From JAHEKO01 sp965212505 (GTDB lineage: Bacteria > Acidobacteriota > Thermoanaerobaculia > Multivoradales > JAHEKO01), in assembly GCA_965212505.1 (NCBI GenBank), contig OZ243123.1:2728001-2792000 (forward strand): DNA of 64,000 nt. The letters are read 5' to 3'. Shown here piece by piece: positions 1 to 7,003 of this stretch. The position numbers were made by a program, and so were the translations under genes. The first letter of the stretch is position 1. Each line of letters starts with the position of its first letter. Under the pieces are notes generated by a model, which worked only from the letters and a program-made list of their open reading frames with translations, had not been told where the DNA came from and did no database searches.

Positions 1-1130
1 AGCTCGACCCCGTAGCCGTCGAAGTCTTCCTTGCGGATGTCGATGCCGACGTCTACCGGCGCAAAATCCGACGTACCGGTCTCACTGAAGACCCGGACCG
101 AGAACCAGGTGGCCGGCGTGAAACGCACCGCGGCGCCGCTGGTCGTCTCTTCGAAGTAGGCCCAGCGCTCGGTGAACGAGTACACCAGGTTGCGCCGCCC
201 ATAGAACTGAAAGGCCAGGCGTTCGCTGCTCGAGATCTCGCCCCTCGCCTCTCCGGTCACCTCGTCATAGTCGAGGAGCTCCGGCGCCAGCGGGAACTCG
301 AGGTCACGGTCGACCGCCTCGATCGAGAAGAAGAGCACCGGCCCGACGTACTGCAGCTGAACCAGCGGTGAGGTTCCCGAGTTCGAACGCAGGCTGTTGG
401 TGATCTCGAACTCCGTCTCGCTGTCCTCCGCTCCGACACCGATGGTCAGTCCTCGGGGCGATTTGTATCGGACTCCGACACGCTGAATGGTCTCCTCGCG
501 ATCGAGCAGCTTCACCGCATCGATGTCTTCGTCCTCGTCTCGGAATGCGAGCCTCCGCAACCGGGTGGTACCGAAGACCGAGAAGCCCTGATTGAGGTCC
601 AGCTCGAGCGAGAGGAGGCCCACCTCATCCTGGGTGTTGACCTGGTCCTCGAACTCACGGCTGAAGAACCGCGCTTCGTCGACTCGCGCGACCGACGCCT
701 CGACCGAGGTCCGGCCAAACGTGCCGAAGATGCCCAGGCCCGCTCGGCCGTTGACCCGGCGGCGATTCTCGAGGTCACGCCACCAGACGTACTCGGGTAG
801 CACGTGCGTCGCCAAGATCATGTCGCTTCCGAACGGCAGGTAGCCGCGGAAACCGGCGCCCACGGTCGCGGTGAGATCAGACTGCACGTCGTCGGCTCGC
901 GAGCCGACGTTGTCGTCGTAAGTCAGCTCGCGGAGCGCAAACCATGGGTCGACTCGGAACCGACCCAGATCCCACTTGGCGTTTTCGACCGCTTCGTCGA
1001 GGTCGTCCTTGACCGAGGAGGGGCTGCGTTCAAAGTCGCCAGCTCGCGTGTATTGACTGAACTGTGCCGTCGCGATCGACGCGACGCAGAGCATGGCCAG
1101 CGCCAGGCCGCAGGTTCTCAGGGCTCGCAT
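1..1130 (-). CDS. Outer-membrane beta-barrel protein (BBP2/EpsL-like), C-terminus cut by window edge
   Basis: The ATG at 1130 opens a frame that stays open to base 1, so the C-terminus lies outside the window; about 376 codons are visible. The N-terminus is a clear Sec signal peptide (MRALRTCGLALAMLCVASIA, cleavage near ATA-QF). The rest alternates hydrophobic and polar residues in many short strands (for example TLRFRRL-type, VGVRYKSP, LVQLQYVG, RLAFQFYGRR), as expected of a large outer-membrane barrel. Barrels of this kind (putative beta-barrel porin 2) are regular members of exopolysaccharide loci and are thought to let the polymer cross the outer membrane. It is last in the minus-strand polysaccharide gene set, after the sulfotransferase. 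Barrel assignment is from pattern and context; the subfamily is uncertain. Confidence 0.7.
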   Translation of the reverse strand, partial: MRALRTCGLALAMLCVASIATAQFSQYTRAGDFERSPSSVKDDLDEAVENAKWDLGRFRVDPWFALRELTYDDNVGSRADDVQSDLTATVGAGFRGYLPFGSDMILATHVLPEYVWWRDLENRRRVNGRAGLGIFGTFGRTSVEASVARVDEARFFSREFEDQVNTQDEVGLLSLELDLNQGFSVFGTTRLRRLAFRDEDEDIDAVKLLDREETIQRVGVRYKSPRGLTIGVGAEDSETEFEITNSLRSNSGTSPLVQLQYVGPVLFFSIEAVDRDLEFPLAPELLDYDEVTGEARGEISSSERLAFQFYGRRNLVYSFTERWAYFEETTSGAAVRFTPATWFSVRVFSETGTSDFAPVDVGIDIRKEDFDGYGVE

Positions 1131-1240
1131 GATGGTCTCCCGAAGAGCGGGCGGCCGCCGTTCAGCGACCGAATACCCGCCGATAAAGGTCGATGAAGTA
1201 TAGCCTTTTCGTCCTGCGACTTCGGTGGAGTTCTTCATCC

Positions 1241-2104
1241 TCAGCGAGACCACGAATAGCCCAGTTCCGCCATCGCGGGGGCAAGCAGCGGCTCGACCGA
1301 GGTCAGTTCCTGCGCATCGATCTGACGCCAACGACCGACGGAGTCCTTGCGAACCGCCTGGTTGGCGTGGCTCATCAGATCGTCGTCGAGCCTCAGATCG
1401 AGGAAGTGCAGGATCTGCGCCAGCACCTCGGCCGGCTGCGCCGCGAGATCCTCATAACGAATCGTGAGCTGCCTTTCGGCAGGCACCTGCGCGAGGCTCA
1501 ACCGCACCGCGCGCACGCACTCGCGCCACTGGATCGCACAGGTCTCGAGCACGCTGTGCTCTCGCCGAATCGCGCGGAGATCGGGAATGTGCGGCCCCCA
1601 GATGAACCCCTGACGCGGGCGAAACTGGCGTCCCAACACATCGCGCAGGAAGTCCACCGCGTAGGAGGGGGCGTCCCGGAGTGGGATCTCGAAGCTGCTG
1701 GCTCGACGCCACAGGGCGTTGCGACTGGGTGGACGCGTCCACTTGCGCACCGCCGAGAGCGCCGCGTCGCGACCGTCCCTCTCGATGTTCAGGAAGAGGC
1801 CTTCGGGAAAGACCTTGTCGATGAAGGGGATGCGGAGGCAGTTGCTCGGCGTCTTCTCCGCGAACCGGCTCCCCCCAGTCTTCGCGCGAAAGGCGTCGAA
1901 GCGCCGTCGAATGTAGCGAGCCACCGCAGGCGTCGCCTCGTCGGCTGCGCGGCTATCGGTGGCTGCAGACGCGCCCCGGTAGCGCCAGATGTACTTCGGC
2001 TCGATCCAGTAGGCCACCTCAGGGTGGCGCGCTAGCAGGTCCCCCGTGAGGGTCGTACCGGACCTCGCGGCACCGATCACGAAGATCGGCCGATCCAGGC
2101 TCAC
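1241..2104 (-). CDS. Sulfotransferase family protein
   Basis: 287 residues from a GTG start. Residues 8-18 (FVIGAARSGTT) form the PAPS 5'-phosphosulfate-binding loop of sulfotransferases, and ERDGRDAALS around residues 110-120 matches the 3'-phosphate-binding R-D-x-R-D-x-x-x-S pattern. No signal peptide or membrane segment is visible, so it should act in the cytosol, moving sulfate from PAPS to an acceptor. In this locus the acceptor could be a sugar of the exopolysaccharide repeat unit or its lipid carrier; that is inference. It lies 39 bases after the WecA-like gene on the same strand. GTG is preferred because the P-loop begins only seven residues in, leaving no room for a later start. Confidence 0.85.
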   Translation of the reverse strand: MSLDRPIFVIGAARSGTTLTGDLLARHPEVAYWIEPKYIWRYRGASAATDSRAADEATPAVARYIRRRFDAFRAKTGGSRFAEKTPSNCLRIPFIDKVFPEGLFLNIERDGRDAALSAVRKWTRPPSRNALWRRASSFEIPLRDAPSYAVDFLRDVLGRQFRPRQGFIWGPHIPDLRAIRREHSVLETCAIQWRECVRAVRLSLAQVPAERQLTIRYEDLAAQPAEVLAQILHFLDLRLDDDLMSHANQAVRKDSVGRWRQIDAQELTSVEPLLAPAMAELGYSWSR

Positions 2105-2143
2105 TCCCGACGTCGCTCCGCCATCGCGCCGCGTCGCGCGTCG

Positions 2144-3331
2144 TCAGGCAGTTGTCGAGGCCCGGCGCGACCGGTCTGACGGAGGGTCGCTCGGCGGATG
2201 AGACGGGCTCGAGAACTCCTGCACATTTGATGGCGACTCCTGCTCCAAGGAGACGCGCTGACTCCTCGAGTGGAGCGCCACCAGGCTCCGGACTCCGACG
2301 ACGACCAGCAGCTGCAGCACGAGGAGCCAGACCCCTAGATGCTGATTGGTACCGACCGCAACCAGACCAAAGACGCAGAAGACAAAGACGAGACTGTAGA
2401 TACCCAGCACGATCCGCTTGCGAGAGATTCCTACGCGCTCGAGGATGTGGTGGAAGTGCTCTCGATCGGGCCGGAACATACCGACCACCCGATCGCCGAG
2501 ATGGTTGTGTCCCTTGCGGGAGAAGCGCACAAGCATGACCACCAGGGTGTCGACGACCGGCAGACCGAGCGCCAGAATCGGCACCAGAATGGAGATCGTG
2601 GTGATGGTCTTCGAAGCCGACTGGATGCTGAGGGCAGCCATCAGGAAGCCGAGCGTCAGAGAGCCGCTGTCTCCCATGAAGACGCGTGCGGGAGCCCAGT
2701 TGTGCCGTAGGAAACCGAGACAGGAGCCCACGATCGCGGCGCTGAAAATCACCGTCAACTCTCGGTTCGGCTGCAGAACGGCGACCGCGAGGAAGCTGCC
2801 CGCGATGATCGCCACCACGCCGCTCGCTAGGCCATCGAGGCCGTCGAGCAGGTTGATCGCGTTGGTGACGCCGACGACCCAGAAGATCGACAGGAGCGGG
2901 CCCCAGACGCCGAGCTCGACACCACCAATCGTCTCGATCACGATGCCGGCACGAACGAGCAGCACCGCGGCCGCGATCTGGACGGCGAGCTTCTGAACCA
3001 CCGAGGCACCCGCGATGTCGTCGACGATACCGAGCAGGAAGATCAGTCCGGTGGCCAGCATCACCGATAACAGGGAGTCCTGAGAACCGCCCGCGCCGAC
3101 CGGATTGTAGCCGTAAGCCAGAGCGACGCCGGCACCTCCGATGGCGATACCCAGGAAGATCGCAATGCCACCCAGACGTGGGATGGAAGTCGCCTGGTGA
3201 CGCCGCTCCCCAGGGTGGTCGATGGCGTCGAAAACCTCGGCGAACTTGATCGCCAGAGGGATCAACAAACTAGCAATCACAGCGGCGATGACCGCGGACG
3301 TGACGGAGGCTAGCGCGAGGTTCAAATCCAT
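2144..3331 (-). CDS. Undecaprenyl-phosphate sugar-1-phosphate transferase (WecA/MraY family)
   Basis: About 395 residues with ten or more hydrophobic segments. It would transfer a sugar-1-phosphate, probably GlcNAc-1-P or a related HexNAc-1-P, from UDP-sugar to undecaprenyl phosphate, starting synthesis of the lipid-linked repeat. Family motifs are visible: INLLDGLDGLASG in a cytosolic loop, MGDSGSLTLGF, and the basic DREHFHHIL typical of WecA/TagO. The C-terminal 50 residues are hydrophilic and low-complexity (Ser/Pro-rich), longer than in WecA. I chose the ATG at 3331; a GTG at 3337 would add two residues. An AT-rich stretch directly upstream may hold its own promoter, so it may not depend wholly on the genes at 4-9 kb. 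Confidence 0.88.
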   Translation of the reverse strand: MDLNLALASVTSAVIAAVIASLLIPLAIKFAEVFDAIDHPGERRHQATSIPRLGGIAIFLGIAIGGAGVALAYGYNPVGAGGSQDSLLSVMLATGLIFLLGIVDDIAGASVVQKLAVQIAAAVLLVRAGIVIETIGGVELGVWGPLLSIFWVVGVTNAINLLDGLDGLASGVVAIIAGSFLAVAVLQPNRELTVIFSAAIVGSCLGFLRHNWAPARVFMGDSGSLTLGFLMAALSIQSASKTITTISILVPILALGLPVVDTLVVMLVRFSRKGHNHLGDRVVGMFRPDREHFHHILERVGISRKRIVLGIYSLVFVFCVFGLVAVGTNQHLGVWLLVLQLLVVVGVRSLVALHSRSQRVSLEQESPSNVQEFSSPSHPPSDPPSDRSRRASTTA

Positions 3332-3341
3332 CGACACATCT

Positions 3342-3355
3342 CTATATAAATATAG
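3342..3355. promoter_or_regulatory. AT-rich inverted repeat upstream of the WecA-like gene
   Basis: CTATAT-AA-ATATAG is a perfect 6-2-6 inverted repeat inside an unusually AT-rich stretch (about 3340-3370) in an otherwise GC-rich window. It ends some ten bases before the start codon of the WecA-like gene. It could hold -10-like hexamers for the minus strand (TATATT, TATAGA) or a protein-binding site. No convincing -35 at proper spacing is seen, so the promoter call is weak. Confidence 0.35.
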
Positions 3356-3420
3356 AATTCACAAGTACTTACGAAGAGATGATGCCAGAGCGCGGAGCGA
3401 AAAACAAGGACGAAAACTCG

Positions 3421-4080
3421 CTACTCGACCTCTTTCCAAGCGACGTCCACGACATCGGCGTCCGACGGCTCATCGAAGACCTCTCCACCCTGCACCTCGA
3501 CCAGGTCATCCATCGCGCGCTCTCGCTGTCGCAGGTCGTTCAGGAAGGTTCCACCCGCCTCCTGCCGAGGTTCCGCTGTGCGTCGGACTCGTTCCGGTCG
3601 CCGGGGCTCCGAAGGAGGCTCCTCGACCGGCGCCCGGCGGCGTCCTCGGAGGACCGCGAAGACGACCAGGCAGAGCCCGGCGATCACCGCCAACCAGCCG
3701 AGGGGAGACACTCGGAAGCCGGGCACCGAAGCGGGCGCGTCGGCCGCGGACGGCGACGGAGGCTCCGCTTCGGTCGACTCCGTTTCGATTGGTTCTAACT
3801 CGGAGCTCGCGAGCGGCATCAGCTGTCGGCTCCACTGCGTGACGCCGCCGCCGATGACCACCTCCGTGACCAGAGTTTCGTGTCCGCTCTTGCGGAGCTC
3901 GAGCTCGAAGGGCCCCTCGGGCACGTCCTCCACGACCAAGAGTCCTTGCGTGTCGGTCGTCGCGAGCAGGATGCCCTCCCAATAGACGTCCACGCCGGGC
4001 TGCGTGCGCACCTCGAGGGTCGCCGCGAAAGAGACTCCTGTCGATCCGACGAGCAGCAGGACCGCCAGGATGAGCCTCAT
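3421..4080 (-). CDS. PEGA-domain membrane protein
   Basis: 219 residues from the ATG at 4080, which overlaps the stop of the upstream gene by ATGA. A signal peptide (MRLILAVLLLVGSTGVSFA) is followed by a PEGA-like beta-sandwich of about 70 residues (VRTQPGVDVYWEGILLATTD, then DVPEGPFELELRKSGHE). An acidic/Pro linker leads to one transmembrane helix (WLAVIAGLCLVVFAVLRG) and a charged cytoplasmic tail rich in Arg and Glu. PEGA domains occur on surface or periplasmic proteins and often accompany envelope polysaccharide genes. The layout (periplasmic domain, one helix, acidic tail) suggests a structural or regulatory partner of the export machinery. Its exact role is unknown. Confidence 0.75.
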   Translation of the reverse strand: MRLILAVLLLVGSTGVSFAATLEVRTQPGVDVYWEGILLATTDTQGLLVVEDVPEGPFELELRKSGHETLVTEVVIGGGVTQWSRQLMPLASSELEPIETESTEAEPPSPSAADAPASVPGFRVSPLGWLAVIAGLCLVVFAVLRGRRRAPVEEPPSEPRRPERVRRTAEPRQEAGGTFLNDLRQRERAMDDLVEVQGGEVFDEPSDADVVDVAWKEVE

Positions 4081-4457
4081 CTGCTCTTTGCCGGTGATCG
4101 AGGCCCGAACCGCTCGCTCGAGACGGCCGGCGAGCCCAGACGTCGGCCCTCCTCGGCTCTCCTGAGGTCGCTCAAGAGCTGCTTCGACGCGCGACCGTCG
4201 GTCGGCTCCATGAAGCGAGCCACCGCCTCGACAGAGCGCCCCGGGCGATCGCGCTCGATCGCGGTCAAACCGCTCAGTCGGAATCCGCAGGTTCCACACT
4301 CGAGCTTGCGGCGATGAAGCCATCGCTGCATCAGCTGTTCGTACGGACCCCGTACGACAGACAGATGCGCTGGAACCGTGGAGGCACATCTCGGGCAGTA
4401 GCGGTGCCAAACCAATCTATTCAGCCCACTGGGCTGAGCTCGATCGAGTCGATCCAT
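4077..4457 (-). CDS. Small zinc-ribbon-like protein
   Basis: Up to 126 residues. Two Cys pairs, CPRC and CGTC, separated by about 34 residues (YCPRCAST ... LECGTCGFR), look like a zinc ribbon. Between them is a Trp/Arg-rich helix (LMQRWLHRRKLE). The C-terminal half is basic and without recognisable fold. The ATG at 4457 would overlap the upstream TPR gene by 37 bases; an in-frame TTG at 4415 gives almost no overlap and keeps both Cys pairs. Its stop forms an ATGA overlap with the PEGA gene, which supports it being translated. I do not recognise the family; a nucleic-acid- or protein-binding regulator of the locus is possible. Confidence 0.55.
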   Translation of the reverse strand: MDRLDRAQPSGLNRLVWHRYCPRCASTVPAHLSVVRGPYEQLMQRWLHRRKLECGTCGFRLSGLTAIERDRPGRSVEAVARFMEPTDGRASKQLLSDLRRAEEGRRLGSPAVSSERFGPRSPAKSR

Positions 4458-5677
4458 ACGCGTCCCTCGACCTCCCTGTTGAACGAATCGACCAATCTTA
4501 CGACAATCGGAATCGTTCTGTCTGGAAGCTCGAATTGAACGCGGTGGTTCTGCCAGGCCCCATCGGGCGATGGCGGTTCAAGGGTTGCGATCGGTCGCCG
4601 GGCGCCCGAGAGGAAGACGGCGAGACGAGGAACCTCTCCCAGCTCGAAACCTTCGGCTCGGCTTCGTGCGGCGAACTCGTAGACCGGGCCTCCATCAGCA
4701 ACGAGCTCCTGCTGGAGTCGCTTGAGACCCGATGGCACGCTGCCCGCGACCTCCACCCGCAACGCACTCGAACCGTCGACACCCTCCCCCTGCACCTGAG
4801 AGGCGATGTAGGACTCGACCGATGGCAGCACCCAATCCAGATCGCCACCGATCACGGGCCGCTCGAAGTCGCCGTTCCACACCAGGTTCTCCTGCCGCTC
4901 GTAGGCCGAGTCGGCCTGGCCCACACTGGCGTTGAGCGCGGCCCATTCGCGACGTGCCACATCACCCAGCCCGGCGCGGAAGAGCCGGTTGATCACAAAG
5001 GCCCCCTGCTCCGCCGTAAGAACGTCGGCCTCCAGAAGACCTCTCCACACCTGGATCGTCGTGATCAGAATCGGCTCCGGTGAGGGGCCCCCAAGGCGGG
5101 CCGAAAGGACATCGAGGAGACGACGGCGCGAGGCGGCGTCATCGGGCACCAGACGTTCCACCTCTGCGGGTGCGACTCCGACGTTGAGTAGAAGATCCGC
5201 CCCGGTCTTGACTAGGCCGGGGTCGTTCTCCATGGCTCGCTCGAGCTGCGGCAAAGCCTTGGCCAACTCTCCAGAGCGGAGGTAGAAGTTGCCCACCCGC
5301 CAGAGCAGATCGCCGTTGGTCGGACGCAGCTCCACGGCGCTCAGGTGCGCCTGTTCAGCGAGTTCGCGTTCGCCTGAGACCTCGTAGATGGTCGCCAGCT
5401 CCTGGCGAGCCCGCGGCTCGTATGGATTCAGCTCGGCCGCCTGCTCGAAGTGCGTTCGAGCCCGGGACGCCAGCTCGGGGTCGAGCTGTGCCTGGTAGTG
5501 CAGCGCCAGCTCGAGGTGATAGTCGGCGCCGTCCTCATCCCACCGAATCGCCTCCTGGTAGGCGCTCTCGCCGCTGAGGAAGCGAGAGGCCTGGCGAGCG
5601 ACCAGCTGCTGAAAAACCTGCCAACCGGACGCGAGTAGCGTCACCGCGAGCACGATGCGGGTCGCCCACCCGATCAT
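4421..5677 (-). CDS. Exported TPR protein with C-terminal carbohydrate-binding-like domain
   Basis: 418 residues from the ATG at 5677, which overlaps the O-antigen ligase stop by ATGA. A hydrophobic N-terminal anchor (IVLAVTLLASGWQVFQQLV) precedes three or four TPR units, about residues 45-160 (for example HFEQAAELNPYEPRARQELA and LAKALPQLERAMENDPG). From about residue 265 a jelly-roll-like domain begins (NLVWNGDFERPVIGGDLDW) resembling family 4/9 carbohydrate-binding modules. O-antigen ligase genes in exopolysaccharide loci are often followed by a TPR partner; the extra sugar-binding fold suggests it holds or measures the polymer in the periplasm. Function is inferred from domains and context. 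Confidence 0.72.
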   Translation of the reverse strand: MIGWATRIVLAVTLLASGWQVFQQLVARQASRFLSGESAYQEAIRWDEDGADYHLELALHYQAQLDPELASRARTHFEQAAELNPYEPRARQELATIYEVSGERELAEQAHLSAVELRPTNGDLLWRVGNFYLRSGELAKALPQLERAMENDPGLVKTGADLLLNVGVAPAEVERLVPDDAASRRRLLDVLSARLGGPSPEPILITTIQVWRGLLEADVLTAEQGAFVINRLFRAGLGDVARREWAALNASVGQADSAYERQENLVWNGDFERPVIGGDLDWVLPSVESYIASQVQGEGVDGSSALRVEVAGSVPSGLKRLQQELVADGGPVYEFAARSRAEGFELGEVPRLAVFLSGARRPIATLEPPSPDGAWQNHRVQFELPDRTIPIVVRLVDSFNREVEGRVWIDSIELSPVG

Positions 5678-6993
5678 CCGGCCCGCCTCTCGCGCGAGCG
5701 CTGCTCGCCCGCCACGGCCCACCCCGCGAGCGCCAGTAGGATCGCGAAGACCATCAGGTTCGATGCGATGTGTAGGTTGAAGTCGACCAGGCTGTGAACC
5801 AGGATGGAGAAGATTCCGGTCGACGCCGCCAGAGCCACCGTCGCCCGCCACGGATTGCGGGACTGTAGGAAGACGCGCCCCGAGGCGTAACAGCGCCAGG
5901 CCACGAACAGCCAGAAGAGGATCGCCACCGGCAATCCCCACTCGACGGCAATCTCGAGATAGTCGTTGTGCACGTGGACAAAACGCTTTTTGATCAGCTC
6001 GGCGGGTCGATAGGCTGGAAAGCGCCACTCGAACATGCCTGGACCGATCCCCGTGACAGGGTGGTCGGCGATCATCTCGACCGTCGTTTTGTAGATCGTC
6101 GGCCGGCCGCCCACCTCGTCAGGATCGAAGCGCTCGAGGAGTGCGTCGAGGCCGACTGCCGTTCCGAGCGCCAACACCACGAGCAGCAGCACCACCGGAG
6201 CGGCCCCCGCAAGACCCGAGCTCTTGATTCGGCGGCGCCGAATCCGACTCAGTCCGGCCATGAAGAGCAGAGTGAGGACCAGCGAAATAACGCCACCGCG
6301 AGACAGCGAAAGGACCACCGCAAGCCCCACGAACGAGCCGGCGAGCACGAAGAACCAGAGCCGCGCTCGCGCCTCCCCCCGCCCCGAGCGACCGCCGGCG
6401 CCAACGACGACATAACTCAGATAGAGCGGCAGCAGCATGTTCAGGAGGCCGGCGTAGTGAGCGCGAGCGATCAGCGTACCGGTCGCAATGCGCCCCCGAT
6501 CGCGGAAGTAGCTGCCGATGTAGTCGATTCCGCCGAGAGACTGAACCAGTCCGAAGAGCGCCTCGAAGGCGCCGATCAGGATTAGAGAGACGATCAGCCA
6601 TCGCGAGACGCGATCGTCCACCTCGGTCAGCCAACTCGCGAGGAAGAAGACCAGCCAACCGAGGGCCGCCAAGACGTAGCCTCGTCCGAGGAGGGTCGGT
6701 TGCAGCCAGGTCTGGAGGAGCAGGGCGACGCCAACCGCGAGGATCGCAACCGAGGTCGGTCGCAGGCGCGGCAACGGACGCAGGAAGACGATCGCAAAGA
6801 GAGTGATCGTGCCGACGGTCAGAAAGATCGCATAGCGCGTCCAGAGCTCGGTCGCCCCGTAGCGCAACAGGGCGACGGCGAGCGACGCGACGAGCAGCGT
6901 CGTCAGCAGGAACGCGAGCCTCGACCGTCTCGGCAGGTCCGAGCTGTCGGCCACCGGGGCAGTCTCAGCCATCGTGTGAAGCGAGCGAGACAC
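5674..6993 (-). CDS. O-antigen ligase / Wzy-type polymerase family protein
   Basis: 439 residues with about ten to twelve transmembrane helices and one long periplasmic loop (about residues 290-350). That loop contains HNDYLEIAVEWG, the conserved Wzy_C signature. The family polymerises or transfers undecaprenyl-linked glycans on the periplasmic side of the inner membrane. It sits 10 bases after the Wzz/BY-kinase gene and overlaps the TPR gene by 4 bases, so polymerase, chain-length control and TPR partner are probably co-translated. I took the GTG at 6993, which has a GAGG just upstream; an ATG at 6972 is the alternative. Ligase versus polymerase cannot be settled from sequence. Confidence 0.85.
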   Translation of the reverse strand: MSRSLHTMAETAPVADSSDLPRRSRLAFLLTTLLVASLAVALLRYGATELWTRYAIFLTVGTITLFAIVFLRPLPRLRPTSVAILAVGVALLLQTWLQPTLLGRGYVLAALGWLVFFLASWLTEVDDRVSRWLIVSLILIGAFEALFGLVQSLGGIDYIGSYFRDRGRIATGTLIARAHYAGLLNMLLPLYLSYVVVGAGGRSGRGEARARLWFFVLAGSFVGLAVVLSLSRGGVISLVLTLLFMAGLSRIRRRRIKSSGLAGAAPVVLLLVVLALGTAVGLDALLERFDPDEVGGRPTIYKTTVEMIADHPVTGIGPGMFEWRFPAYRPAELIKKRFVHVHNDYLEIAVEWGLPVAILFWLFVAWRCYASGRVFLQSRNPWRATVALAASTGIFSILVHSLVDFNLHIASNLMVFAILLALAGWAVAGEQRSRERRAG

Positions 6994-7003
6994 CCCGCCT
7001 CGG

